Positions 15,894 to 25,252 of a stretch of DNA of 64,000 nt are shown one piece after another. The notes under the pieces are model-generated. The model did not search any database. It worked only from the letters and a program-made list of their open reading frames with translations, and had not been told where the DNA came from. Every line of letters starts with the position of its first letter. Position 1 is the stretch's first letter. The stretch comes from Rhodospirillales bacterium (lineage in GTDB: Bacteria; Pseudomonadota; Alphaproteobacteria; Rhodospirillales; Thalassospiraceae). The position numbers and the translations under genes are program-made. The stretch spans positions 1 to 64,000 of the forward strand of contig JAHQVT010000001.1 of the NCBI GenBank assembly GCA_019634165.1, in the 5' to 3' direction.

Positions 15894-18056
15894 ATGGCCG
15901 AAGGTCAAGATATCACCCCGACTGGATCAGGCGGCTCTGAAGGCCCCGGTGGTGGTGCGCCCGGTGGTGCAAACTTCGGCGCAATTCAGTCGCGTGTCGC
16001 ATCGGCCATGAAACGTGGCGACATTGCCATGGCGCTTGGTTTTATCATGATCCTTGTGGTCATGATGTTCCCAATGCCACCATGGCTGCTTGATTTCATG
16101 CTGGCATTGTCGATCAGTTTCTCTGTTTTGATTCTGATGACATCGCTGTTCATTCAAAAGCCGCTGGAATTTAACTCGTTTCCGACCATTTTGCTGGTGG
16201 CAACGTCGCTACGCCTTGCGCTGAACATCGCGACAACCCGCCTTATTTTGGGGCATGGTCACGAAGGCACACATGCTGCTGGTGCGGTGATCGAGGCCTT
16301 TGGCAGCTTCCTGATTTCAGGAAACTTTGTCATCGGGATTATCGTTTTTGCCATTCTCGTGATCATTAACTTCGTCGTTATCACCAAGGGTTCTGGCCGT
16401 ATCGCCGAAGTTGCAGCCCGCTTTACCCTTGATGCGATGCCCGGCAAGCAGATGGCGATTGATGCCGATTTGTCGTCGGGCATCATCAACGAAGAACAAG
16501 CAAAGGCGCGCCGTAAAGAACTTGAAGATGAAAGTTCTTTCTTCGGGTCAATGGATGGTGCATCGAAGTTCGTCCGCGGTGATGCCGTTGCCGGTATTCT
16601 GATTACCTTTATCAACGTGGTCGGTGGCATCATCATCGGAACAGCCCAGATGGGGCTATCGCTTGGTGAAGCGACCGAGATGTACACCATTCTGACGGTC
16701 GGCGACGGTCTGGTGTCGCAGATCCCGGCCCTGATTGTTTCAACCGCTGCGGGCCTATTGGTTACCAAAGGCGGCCTTGATGGTGCGACCGAAAAGGCCG
16801 TATTTGGCCAGATCAGTAACTATCCAGCCGCCCTTGGCGTTGCAGCGGCAATGATGGGTGGCATGTCGCTACTGCCTGGTATTCCGATGGGCTGGTTCCT
16901 TGGGCTGGCGATCGGTTTGGGTTATCTCGCCTATCATATGAGCAAGCGCCAGAAGAACGCCGTCGCCGAAGAACAGATAAAAGAATCCAAGGCCGCAGCC
17001 GAAGCCTCCGCCCCACCGCCCGAAGAACCCATCGCCAACGCCCTTCGCATGGATTATGTCCGGCTTGAACTGGGATATGGGCTGCTGTCATTGATCAGTA
17101 CCGAACGCGGTCAGAAACTGACCGATCAGATCAAGGCACTTCGCCGTCAGCTTGCTGGCGACATGGGCTTTGTCATGCCATCGGTCCGTATTCAGGATAA
17201 CATGCAACTTCCCGCCAACACCTATGTCCTTCGGGTCAAAGAGATTGAGGCTGGCCGGGGGGATTTGCGCCCGAACATGTTACTCGTCATGGACCCGCGC
17301 GGCGAGGAAATTACCCTGTCGGGCGAAAAGACCATGGAGCCGACCTTTAACCTGCCTGCCATGTGGATCGAACAGGGCATGAAGGAAGAAGCCATGTTCC
17401 GTGGCTATACCGTGGTTGACCCGCAAACCGTAATCACGACGCACATTACCGAAGTGATCAAGGACCACATGCCTGAACTGCTGTCTTATGCCGAAACGCA
17501 GAAGCTGCTTGATGAACTTGATGAAGATCAGAAAAAGCTGGTCGAAGACATTGTTCCGGGTCAAGTTTCCGTCGGCGGCGTTCAGCGCGTGCTGCAAAAC
17601 CTTTTGACCGAACGTGTTTCTATTCGCGACCTGCCAACGATCCTTGAAGGTGTGGCCGAGGCAACTGCCTTTACCCGCAATCCAACCTTTATGACCGAAC
17701 ATGTCCGATCCCGTCTTGCACGTCAGCTATCGGATGTGAACACCAATCAGGATGGCGTGATCCCGCTTGTGACCATGTCACCGCAATGGGAACAGATTTT
17801 TGCCGAAAGCCTTGTTGGGTCGGGCGAAGAAAAACAGCTTTCCATCCCGCCAAGCCAACTTCAGGAATTTATCAATAAGGTTCGCACAACATTTGAACGC
17901 TTGGGTATGATGGGGGAATCACCGGTCCTTCTTACAAGTCCGGGCATTCGTCCCTATGTGCGTTCTATTGTCGAACGTTTCCGGCCAAGTACGGTGGTGA
18001 TGTCACAAAATGAAATTCACCCCAAGGCACAACTTAAAACACTGGGGCAAGTCTGA
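15894..18056 (+). CDS. flhA: Flagellar export gate protein FlhA
   Basis: This 720-residue inner-membrane core of the flagellar type III export apparatus uses the proton motive force with FlhB. The N-terminal 45 residues are Gly/Pro-rich. Six to eight membrane segments follow in residues 45-350, with the FHIPEP-family stretch including FNSFPTILLVATSLRLALN and the loop GRIAEVAARFTLDAMPGKQM. The cytoplasmic nonameric-ring domain covers about 375-720 (ALRMDYVRLELGYGLLSLI, RDLPTILEGVAEA). The length is normal for FlhA. flhF follows after 57 bases. Confidence 0.97.
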   Translation: MAEGQDITPTGSGGSEGPGGGAPGGANFGAIQSRVASAMKRGDIAMALGFIMILVVMMFPMPPWLLDFMLALSISFSVLILMTSLFIQKPLEFNSFPTILLVATSLRLALNIATTRLILGHGHEGTHAAGAVIEAFGSFLISGNFVIGIIVFAILVIINFVVITKGSGRIAEVAARFTLDAMPGKQMAIDADLSSGIINEEQAKARRKELEDESSFFGSMDGASKFVRGDAVAGILITFINVVGGIIIGTAQMGLSLGEATEMYTILTVGDGLVSQIPALIVSTAAGLLVTKGGLDGATEKAVFGQISNYPAALGVAAAMMGGMSLLPGIPMGWFLGLAIGLGYLAYHMSKRQKNAVAEEQIKESKAAAEASAPPPEEPIANALRMDYVRLELGYGLLSLISTERGQKLTDQIKALRRQLAGDMGFVMPSVRIQDNMQLPANTYVLRVKEIEAGRGDLRPNMLLVMDPRGEEITLSGEKTMEPTFNLPAMWIEQGMKEEAMFRGYTVVDPQTVITTHITEVIKDHMPELLSYAETQKLLDELDEDQKKLVEDIVPGQVSVGGVQRVLQNLLTERVSIRDLPTILEGVAEATAFTRNPTFMTEHVRSRLARQLSDVNTNQDGVIPLVTMSPQWEQIFAESLVGSGEEKQLSIPPSQLQEFINKVRTTFERLGMMGESPVLLTSPGIRPYVRSIVERFRPSTVVMSQNEIHPKAQLKTLGQV

Positions 18057-18113
18057 TGGTTGATGTCATACAGATGACCCTGTTTGCGGGCACACATGAT
18101 TGGGGGGAAGTAG

Positions 18114-19094
18114 ATGCGTCTTAAGACTTTTACCGCCCCGACCATGACCGAGGCGATGGCGCTTGTAAAAGAGCATATGGGCAACGATGCGATCATTGTA
18201 TCGACCCAAGACATCCCCGGCAGTGGTGTTCGCCTGACAGCCGCCCTTGATCGTGATCCTGATTTTGAAGATGACGGTGCGCCCGCCCCGGCATTGCAAG
18301 AACAGCTTGAAATCGTAGAAGCCGCCCTAACACGGCATAATTTGCCCGAAAGGTTGCGCATTCGCATTACCAACCTGATGGCGCGCGAAACTGCGGCGGC
18401 ATCTGCGCAGCAATTACTGGCCGGTGCCCTTGACGAGATTTTCGATTTCTCGCCGCTGCCAGAAAAAAATACGCCAAGGGCATTGGCTTTTGTCGGCCCA
18501 CCCGGATCGGGCAAAACGCTGGCAGTTGCCAAAACCGCTGCACGTGCGGTCATGAAAAAACGTAAAGTTGCCGTTCTTTCAACCGATTACAAACGCGCTG
18601 GCGGCATTGCACAGCTTGAAGCCTTTACCCGTATTTTGAAGATTGATCTGATACAGGCCAAATCACCAGATGAACTCAAAGCCCGCTTTGCCGAAATCCG
18701 CGAAGCGGACGTCATTCTGGTTGATACGGCAAACTGCAACCCCTATCTCGACACTGAAATTGCTACGTTAAATGAATTCATGCAGGCAATTCCAAGCGAA
18801 ACGATATTGGTTAATCCAGCGGGAATTGATGCAGATGAATCTGCTGATATTGCCAATGCCTTTGCCGATGGTGGCGCAACACGCGTGATGATTTCACGAC
18901 TTGATGTTGCCGCCCGCCTTGGCGGTGCGCTATATGGGGCTGATTCAGGAAATCTTTCTCTTTGCAATGTCAGTATGACAGCGCATGTTGCGGACGGTTT
19001 AACCGCCTTAAGTCCGCTTGCCTTGGCAAAACTTCTGATACCATCCCATCGCGCTGATACCGCAAAACCGAGCTTCTCCGAGGTCATGAAATGA
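18114..19094 (+). CDS. flhF: FlhF, SRP-type GTPase for flagellar placement
   Basis: This 326-residue protein is related to Ffh and FtsY and sets the site and number of polar flagella. The N-terminus (MRLKTFTAPTMTEAMALVKE, then GNDAIIVSTQ) is the typical FlhF basic region. The N domain covers about 60-115. The G domain begins with GPPGSGKT (128-135). The later GTPase motifs are unusual: DTAG is DTAN and the TKxD motif is SRLD, so GTP affinity or turnover may differ from model FlhF. The start has GGGGGAAG just upstream. The stop overlaps the flhG start by four bases. Confidence 0.92.
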   Translation: MRLKTFTAPTMTEAMALVKEHMGNDAIIVSTQDIPGSGVRLTAALDRDPDFEDDGAPAPALQEQLEIVEAALTRHNLPERLRIRITNLMARETAAASAQQLLAGALDEIFDFSPLPEKNTPRALAFVGPPGSGKTLAVAKTAARAVMKKRKVAVLSTDYKRAGGIAQLEAFTRILKIDLIQAKSPDELKARFAEIREADVILVDTANCNPYLDTEIATLNEFMQAIPSETILVNPAGIDADESADIANAFADGGATRVMISRLDVAARLGGALYGADSGNLSLCNVSMTAHVADGLTALSPLALAKLLIPSHRADTAKPSFSEVMK

Positions 19095-19879
19095 CTACCA
19101 AGTCTGATTCCACATCCAAAACTGCCCCGCGCACCAGAGGCCGCAATGTTCTTGCCGTCGCATCTGGTAAAGGCGGCGTGGGCAAGACCTGGTTCTCGAT
19201 TACCCTGACCCACGCCATGGTTCTAGAAGGGCACAAGACCTTGCTATTTGATGGCGACCTTGGTCTGGCAAACATCGACATTCAGCTTGGCCTGATGCCA
19301 AAGCATGATCTGGGCGGCGTTATTTCCGGCCGTATCGGCCTGAAAGACGCCATAACCCATTTCCCCGATGGCGGATTTGACATTATTGCCGGGCGCAGCG
19401 GATCGGGCAGCCTTGCCAACCTTCCTGCAACCCGGCTTCAGGCGCTGTCTGATGAATTGCTTCAGACCGGCAAAGCCTATGACAAGGTTCTGATAGATCT
19501 GGGTGCCGGTGTTGATCAAGGCGTTCGTCAAATGACCGGACTTGCCAATACGGTGATTGTGATTACCAACGGCGATCCAACCTCCTTGACCGATGCTTAT
19601 GCCTTTATCAAAATCACCCATATGGCCCGCCCGAAAACCGATATTCGGGTCGTCATCAATATGGCAAAGGACAAAAAAGAAGGTCAGGCGATTTACAGCA
19701 AACTTCTGAAAGCATGCGAAGGCTTCCTCAAGATTTCGCCGCCGCTTCTGGGGGTCATCCGGTCCGATGCGCGTGTTTCGGAATGCATTCGGAACCAAAC
19801 GCCGCTTTTGACCCGTCATCCAAACTGCGATGCCGCCCACGATATAGAGGCCATCGCCCAGACCCTACTCGAGGAGTAA
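19091..19879 (+). CDS. flhG: FlhG/FleN, MinD-like flagellar number regulator
   Basis: This 262-residue ParA/MinD-type ATPase limits flagellar number by antagonising FlhF and, in some species, the sigma54 activator. The deviant Walker A motif KGGVGKT is at residues 27-33, preceded by LAVASG. FDGDLGLANIDIQLGL is the second signature, and VLIDLGAGVD is the Walker B region. It is translationally coupled to flhF (ATGA overlap). The next gene starts seven bases downstream with its GAGGAG site inside the end of flhG. Confidence 0.94.
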   Translation: MTTKSDSTSKTAPRTRGRNVLAVASGKGGVGKTWFSITLTHAMVLEGHKTLLFDGDLGLANIDIQLGLMPKHDLGGVISGRIGLKDAITHFPDGGFDIIAGRSGSGSLANLPATRLQALSDELLQTGKAYDKVLIDLGAGVDQGVRQMTGLANTVIVITNGDPTSLTDAYAFIKITHMARPKTDIRVVINMAKDKKEGQAIYSKLLKACEGFLKISPPLLGVIRSDARVSECIRNQTPLLTRHPNCDAAHDIEAIAQTLLEE

Positions 19880-19886
19880 TTGTGCA

Positions 19887-21509
19887 ATGACGCTCCCGCC
19901 ACAAGCCATATCCCCCAGTCCTGCGGTTGGTGGTCGGGCCTCGGCGGGTGGGTCGGCACAATCAGGCCAGGGGTCGGTTCCCGCCCAAGTCAATGTAACA
20001 GTGACCAACGCGACATCCCCACAAGTTGCCGCTGCGTTGGCGAAACTCCCTGTTGAAACCTTGCTACAGGCATCGGTTCAATCACAATCAGGGAATCAGC
20101 TTACCCTTGCCACCGCCCTTGGGCAGGTTACGGTAAAAGTTCCGGCACAGCTTCCCGGTAATCTTGGCGATCTGATCTGGGCGCGCATCCCAACAACCAA
20201 TGCCGGCACGGCACAGACCGGCGCAAATCCCACCAATCCCGCAGATGGCATGCGCTTGCAACTTCTGCCCCAGACGCTAACACCGGGAATGTCTGGTGGC
20301 CTTTCTGCAGGCAACATCTCCGCGACGACTTTGACACCCGGTCAAACCTTTAGCGCGATGACGACATCCGTCTTGACCCTGCCCAATGGCACCCAATTAC
20401 CTGCAGGAAGTCAGACACAGGTCATCTTCCTTGGTCAGGGAACCGTGACGCCACAACAGGCAGCGAACGTACTGAATACCGCAGCGGGCGGCACAGCAAC
20501 GGGCAGTGCTGGTGGGATGGGTGCCGGTATGGCAACAGCCGCGGCAACAACTGGAACAGCAACGCCACAGATTGCCGGCCAACCAAGTGCAAGCTTACTG
20601 CTGACCGGAACGGTTTTGCCATCTGATAGCCCCGAAGCACGCATGCTTCCACAAGGCTTTACCGCCTTGCGCACGTCCGCTGGCATTGTTGGTATTAAAT
20701 TGCCCGTCCCTGCCCCCACTGGGGCGACATTATCTTTTAGCGTAGATGCATCGGGCAGCGGTCGGGTTACGACGTCCCTTCCGATGACAGAGGCCGAACT
20801 GATTGCACGTGGCCAGAACGCAGCCCTGTCGCGCGATTGGGGCAGTTTGCAAACAGCGGTGAGCGCCCTTCAACAACATGATCCGGGTGCAGCCATGTCG
20901 CTGCTTAACAACCTGCCGCAGGCTGGCCCGAAATTAACCGCGACCATGATGTTCTTTTTCACCGCGATGACAGGTGCGGGCGGTAATGTCCGTGGCTGGT
21001 TGGGGGATCGGGCCGCAAACAGCTTATCTAGTTTGTCTGATCTTGATGGTGGCGGTCTAAAACGGCTGGAGGGTGACTTTGCCCAATTGCGCGCCATGGC
21101 AAGTGAAGATCGCCCGGATGGCTGGCGTGTGATGGCCATGCCGTTCAATATGGGCGACCGGATCGAACAGCTTCAACTGGGCTGGCGCCACGGTGATCGT
21201 GAAGACGATCCCGACAAAAATGATGATCAGGGGACGCGGTTCCTGCTTGATCTCTCCTTTAGCGAGGTCGGCCATACCCAGCTTGATGGGTTGGTCAAAG
21301 GCGAAGACAGTAAGTTCGATCTGATCATTCGCACGGAAAACCCGCTGCAATCGCATAACCGCGATGATATTCGCGGTATCTTCCGCGAAGCATTACAAAT
21401 TTCGGGGTACAAAGGGCATATCCTGTTTCAGGATGGCTCGCGCTTTGTCAATATCGGTCTATCGGGTGATGATCCGGGCCCACATTCCCATCACGGGATC
21501 GAAGCATAA
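19887..21509 (+). CDS. FliK C-domain-like protein, unassigned
   Basis: I do not recognise this 540-residue protein as a named family. Residues 1-300 are low-complexity (Ala, Gly, Thr, Pro, Gln), like a FliK ruler. The C-terminal part (about 440-525) has the hook-length-control pattern: LLDLSFSEVGHTQLDGLV, DLIIRTENPLQSHNRDDI and a final helix-strand REALQISGYKGHILFQ. This resembles PF02120 (strand, LG turn, strands, long helix, strand). The start has GAGGAG and lies seven bases after flhG, so it belongs to the flhA-flhF-flhG transcription unit. I infer a secreted or export-apparatus-interacting FliK relative. The true fliK is at 5276-6910. Confidence 0.6.
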   Translation: MTLPPQAISPSPAVGGRASAGGSAQSGQGSVPAQVNVTVTNATSPQVAAALAKLPVETLLQASVQSQSGNQLTLATALGQVTVKVPAQLPGNLGDLIWARIPTTNAGTAQTGANPTNPADGMRLQLLPQTLTPGMSGGLSAGNISATTLTPGQTFSAMTTSVLTLPNGTQLPAGSQTQVIFLGQGTVTPQQAANVLNTAAGGTATGSAGGMGAGMATAAATTGTATPQIAGQPSASLLLTGTVLPSDSPEARMLPQGFTALRTSAGIVGIKLPVPAPTGATLSFSVDASGSGRVTTSLPMTEAELIARGQNAALSRDWGSLQTAVSALQQHDPGAAMSLLNNLPQAGPKLTATMMFFFTAMTGAGGNVRGWLGDRAANSLSSLSDLDGGGLKRLEGDFAQLRAMASEDRPDGWRVMAMPFNMGDRIEQLQLGWRHGDREDDPDKNDDQGTRFLLDLSFSEVGHTQLDGLVKGEDSKFDLIIRTENPLQSHNRDDIRGIFREALQISGYKGHILFQDGSRFVNIGLSGDDPGPHSHHGIEA

Positions 21510-21601
21510 AGCCCCATCAAACCCCTGAAATGAATGCTTTTCCTGCCAATGACAGGCGCGTATCCTTAAGTCACCTTAAAAAATAGAAACGGTTAGAAGA
21601 C

Positions 21602-22003
21602 ATGCTTGAGATTTATCAACGTCGAAACCTGATCCTGACGGAACCTAATCCGGGTCCGCAGGTTGATTATGTCGTGACGTTGCAAAGCAACCTAACCGGT
21701 GCAAACAACGTTTTCCCGGCACGCATGACCCTGCGCTATGTCCCAGATCGGTTGATCTTAAAGACCGACAACCTTGCGCAATATTATGCTGAAATCTCAA
21801 GCATCGAATTTGATAATTTCGAAAGTGCCGCTGTCTTGCTGATGGACGATTTCAACAATGAACTCGTGCCGCGCTGGATCAGTTTGCGTCTGGATAAACA
21901 GACCGCTGACAATGATCAGATTTTCCATCACGAAACCGCCCTTGAAGACCGTCAGCCGAAATGGGGCAATCCACGCCTTCTTGATCGGCTTGAACGCTAC
22001 TAA
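21602..22003 (+). CDS. QueF-like T-fold protein lacking catalytic residues (hypothetical)
   Basis: This 133-residue cytoplasmic protein is not obviously a flagellar family. By eye it lines up with QueF (7-cyano-7-deazaguanine reductase). NPGPQVDYVVTL matches the N-terminal DY-V strand, and LRYVPDRLILKTDNLAQYY matches the YxPD...KSLKLY strand and helix. FESAAVLLMDDF and PRW match the FHE-helix and P-R that follow; the distance from VPD to PR is 43 residues against 42 in Bacillus QueF as I recall it. The loop that in QueF carries the nucleophilic Cys and catalytic Asp is about five residues shorter and has neither. It follows the FliK-like gene at 92 bases. An enzymatic role in queuosine synthesis is unlikely. 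Confidence 0.6.
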   Translation: MLEIYQRRNLILTEPNPGPQVDYVVTLQSNLTGANNVFPARMTLRYVPDRLILKTDNLAQYYAEISSIEFDNFESAAVLLMDDFNNELVPRWISLRLDKQTADNDQIFHHETALEDRQPKWGNPRLLDRLERY

Positions 22004-22011
22004 GCAGGGGT

Positions 22012-22566
22012 TTAGCGGAACGGATTTCCATGCACCCATTGGGTCAGGGAATAGCGCAAACCGGCTGTGGTTGGGGCAACACGGTGCAGAACAAAGCTTG
22101 GGAAAAAGATCGCTGTTCCGCGCTCCATCGGTGCATCAATGAAATTTCCCGCCGGGTTAAGTTGAAGCAACCCGCCTTCATATTGATCGGGTTCAGATAG
22201 CTGAATAACCATCGTCAACTTACGACGACGGGCAACTTCAGACGCGCCTACATCGCTATGCCAATCATAGTGGCCGCGCTGATCCCCGGCGTAACACGCA
22301 ATCTGCGCATCTTCGGCAAAGTCGGTCAGGGAAAAATCAAAATGATTGCGGTTTACATCGGCGACAAGATCCGTGATCCGGCGTGAAACAGCCGGTTCCT
22401 GTTCTTCGTTAAACCACGTGATTTTCGATTGCCGGATATGGCTTGCCGATTGTCCCTGAACAAGACCGCCATCATCCATCACATCTGTAAAACCTTGAAC
22501 AAGACGCTCGCAGGTGTTGCCATCAAGGGCATCTGGGATGACTGCATACATTTCTTCTGGAAACAT
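22012..22566 (-). CDS. 2-oxoglutarate/Fe(II)-dependent dioxygenase
   Basis: This 184-residue enzyme has a double-stranded beta-helix fold. It keeps the iron ligands His103-Ser-Asp105 (in HYDWHSD) and His161 (FPSFVLHRV), and the 2-oxoglutarate-binding Arg171 (GLRYSLTQW). It is closest in pattern to PKHD-type hydroxylases. The substrate is not predictable. I chose the ATG at 22566 because GGGAG lies ten bases before it; a GTG at 22587 would add seven residues but has no site. It is convergent with the preceding plus-strand gene with only eight bases between. Confidence 0.85.
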   Translation of the reverse strand: MFPEEMYAVIPDALDGNTCERLVQGFTDVMDDGGLVQGQSASHIRQSKITWFNEEQEPAVSRRITDLVADVNRNHFDFSLTDFAEDAQIACYAGDQRGHYDWHSDVGASEVARRRKLTMVIQLSEPDQYEGGLLQLNPAGNFIDAPMERGTAIFFPSFVLHRVAPTTAGLRYSLTQWVHGNPFR

Positions 22567-22969
22567 TGACGATACTCTCCCGGCCACTCAGGCCTTTATC
22601 CCCAAGAACCAATATCATTTTTTGCGAAGAGAGCCTCTTACGACCAATCACCGCGCGACACCAGAAAATTTGAGAATTGGCACATTAAATTAGAAGCGCG
22701 ACACATAAATATGGAACGTGTAGCCATACAGTTAGAAGGGGTTGATATCCAATCAGCGGGCAAGGTAAGTGAATATAAACAGTCCACAGTGATACATGTG
22801 TATGCTGGAAATTTTCATGAAATAACAATCCCCAAATTAATAGGTCCTGCCCCTAGCTAGTATCATCTCCTGATGTCGGTGCGGAACAAAGCTAATAAAT
22901 TACCCAATCGAACGAGCACATTGTCGAGCCCTTTACAATTGAGCGCTACCACGTTGACGCATCTTGGCT
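22567..22969. other. 403-bp gap without a gene
   Basis: This is AT-rich DNA between the oxygenase gene and the STAS gene. I see no supported open frame, RNA gene or strong terminator in it. It may hold the promoter of the oxygenase (minus strand) and the 3' end of the polysaccharide operon. Together with the AT-rich gap at 26513-26972 it borders the polysaccharide module on both sides. Confidence 0.6.
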
Positions 22970-23281
22970 TCAGCTAACTTCCTCAACCAATTTACTAAAG
23001 CCCACAATCTTGACCAGTTGCGCAGGTTGACCACTTATATTCACTATTCTCAAATTTCGTGATCTCCGTTGTGTCAGTGATCTGTAGAGATAAACTATCG
23101 CGCTGACACCGGAACTATCCAAGTATGAGAGCCTTTTGCAATCAAGGACGATATCGCCGGGGCCCGTTTGCCATGCATCAAAGAAAAGCTGTCTGGCCGC
23201 AGGCGCCTTGGCCATATCAAGCTCACCATCCAACTCAATTACTATCTGTTCGTCTGAAATTGATACAATTTTCATTCCCAA
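22970..23281 (-). CDS. STAS-domain (anti-anti-sigma factor-like) protein
   Basis: This 103-residue single-domain STAS protein resembles SpoIIAA/RsbV. The signature VLDCKRLSYLDSSGVSAIV contains the DSSG loop (55-58) whose second Ser is phosphorylated in SpoIIAA-type regulators. A small phospho-switch of this kind usually binds an anti-sigma kinase or another partner. No kinase or PP2C phosphatase gene is next to it. Its start codon directly abuts the stop codon of the glycosyltransferase gene (23282), so the two are translationally linked, and it probably regulates that enzyme or its assembly. Confidence 0.9.
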   Translation of the reverse strand: MGMKIVSISDEQIVIELDGELDMAKAPAARQLFFDAWQTGPGDIVLDCKRLSYLDSSGVSAIVYLYRSLTQRRSRNLRIVNISGQPAQLVKIVGFSKLVEEVS

Positions 23282-25249
23282 TTACCAAAAGTTCGCGAAG
23301 GCCTGCTTAATCAAAGGCCTCCAGTTTGCTCGGGCGACATGCATTGTGAGGTCACCGGTAAAAATGCGGTTGATTAGGTTGGCACGAGAATCTCCGCTAT
23401 CGCTCGTATTCTCGAGAAATTTAAGCCTTACTTCGCCGCTTCGAACGCCAAGAACTTCACACGGCACCCGTCCGACACCGAGAATGTTGATAACGACAGC
23501 TAAGCCAACTTCCAGGTTCGCAGGTTGCATAACGAAAACACGGGCACCAGAAACCGAGAAATCTTTGATGCATACATCAATTCTTTTTCGATCAATGAAG
23601 ATAGCGGATTGTTCGTTCACCGAAACGCGCTCGTCCCTGCGGTGTCGTTTTCTGTCCACGGCAAGCATGGCGACAAGTGCGCAAATCACAATGTTCACAC
23701 CACCCCATGCGTTGGCGACCCAGTTGAAGGCCGCTGAATCATGCGCGTATTGCCACGTGAATGTCGAAAGGACAATTCCGACCAATGTAAGTCCGCCGAC
23801 GCCCAGCGCGAAAAAGAGACCAAAGAGATCAATCTGGTTCGACTTTGCCAGATTTCCCTTTGGAGTAACCTTGAAAGGCGTTCCAAAAGGCTGGATTAAT
23901 GAGGAAAATACCGTAGGCAGAATATGTATAGCGGAATACAGCGAAACAGCCGCAGAAATGATGGGCACATAGCACCCCGGAACAAGCCATAGCATAAGCC
24001 CTGTCGTCGCAAGAATGGCTGGCAGCACGTTCTCAACGAGAGCCATCATAGAAAGCTCCTCGAAAGGCGACACGCCGAAATACAGGTAAATCAGAGGCAC
24101 CAAGATGGCCGCTATTCTGATGGGGTGCTGGAAAAGCCATCCAAACGGAAAATAGAAAATTCGATCCCGAAGACTCAAGTTTGGACCAAGAGGCCCTTGT
24201 TTCAGAAAGATCGTTTGTATTGCACCACGGCACCACCTGCGACGCTGAACATTGAACGCCTCCAAATTTTCAGGTGCGCGGCCAATCGCCAGCGTTTCGT
24301 TGACGTAACGTGTGCGATAACCCTCTCTCAGAAGAGTCAAAGTGGTCAATAAATCCTCGGTAATCGAACCAGTCGGGATTCCGCGTACTTTTTCTAGAGC
24401 AGCTCTTCGTGTGATGGAACCCGCCCCGCAGCAAAAGGCAACGCCCCATGCATCCCGGCTGGGTGCGATATGGTCGAAAAACAGTCTTTGTTCATCGGCC
24501 ATTTCATTAAACACGCCCAAATTCGTTTGTATCGGGTCACGGTTGAAAAATGTCTGCGGTGTTTGCACCACGCCGACGGTTGGGTCGCTGAACAATCCGA
24601 CCGTCCTAAGAAGATAATTTTTTGCGACCGCGAAATCTGCGTCGAAAATGGCGACAAGATCGCCTGAGGTCTTACTAAGAGCGTGATTAATGTTACCCGC
24701 TTTTGCGTGTTCGTTTGTATCTCGTTTTATGTAGCCGACACCTAATTTTTCCGAGAGTTCCTTAAGCCAATGACGGTCTTCCCCGTCATCGCAGACCCAG
24801 ACCTGCACGTTCGGATAATGAACATCTCGAGCGGCGATGATAGAGGGCTCAAGAACTTCGGGGCCTTCGTCGTAAGTCGGTATGAGGATATCTACGGAGG
24901 GCCATTCATCAACAGGCTTTTCGATTAGGCGAGCGGCAAAGTTATCAACCATATCACCCGTGCTTCCATCCCGACTCATGAGAACAAGAAACACGATGAC
25001 CTCTAGCAAGGCCAAACACTCTATGACAAGAATCACAGAGCCATATAATGAACCACCCGACATGGCACCTTCAAATCGCCACACGAAGTATCTGGCGATA
25101 AAAAAGAACGCCGAGAATGCAAATAATGAACGCCAGAAGGTCGAACGCTGGTTGACGCTGGGCGCCAAGAAACCGAACAAGAAAACGGACGCAACAAGCG
25201 GTAGATAAACCGGCAATTCGAACTGAACAATGTATGAAAAGTTGGTCAT
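23282..25249 (-). CDS. BcsA-like family 2 glycosyltransferase with PilZ domain
   Basis: This 655-residue inner-membrane processive glycan synthase has three N-terminal membrane segments (within 10-95). The GT2 domain (about 118-345) has DDGED (154-158), DAD (203-205), TED (297-299) and QRRRW (335-339), the UDP-sugar and acceptor residues of cellulose synthase. More membrane segments lie at 360-530. The motif FKVTPK (459-464) matches the FxVTxK gating loop of BcsA. A PilZ domain (about 533-615) has RRDER (537-541) and DFSVSG (563-568), the c-di-GMP ligands. No bcsB, bcsC or bcsZ is present; the partner upstream is an HlyD-like protein, as in the bgsBA mixed-linkage glucan system of Sinorhizobium. 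The product sugar is unknown. Confidence 0.93.
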   Translation of the reverse strand: MTNFSYIVQFELPVYLPLVASVFLFGFLAPSVNQRSTFWRSLFAFSAFFFIARYFVWRFEGAMSGGSLYGSVILVIECLALLEVIVFLVLMSRDGSTGDMVDNFAARLIEKPVDEWPSVDILIPTYDEGPEVLEPSIIAARDVHYPNVQVWVCDDGEDRHWLKELSEKLGVGYIKRDTNEHAKAGNINHALSKTSGDLVAIFDADFAVAKNYLLRTVGLFSDPTVGVVQTPQTFFNRDPIQTNLGVFNEMADEQRLFFDHIAPSRDAWGVAFCCGAGSITRRAALEKVRGIPTGSITEDLLTTLTLLREGYRTRYVNETLAIGRAPENLEAFNVQRRRWCRGAIQTIFLKQGPLGPNLSLRDRIFYFPFGWLFQHPIRIAAILVPLIYLYFGVSPFEELSMMALVENVLPAILATTGLMLWLVPGCYVPIISAAVSLYSAIHILPTVFSSLIQPFGTPFKVTPKGNLAKSNQIDLFGLFFALGVGGLTLVGIVLSTFTWQYAHDSAAFNWVANAWGGVNIVICALVAMLAVDRKRHRRDERVSVNEQSAIFIDRKRIDVCIKDFSVSGARVFVMQPANLEVGLAVVINILGVGRVPCEVLGVRSGEVRLKFLENTSDSGDSRANLINRIFTGDLTMHVARANWRPLIKQAFANFW

Positions 25250-25252
25250 AGC

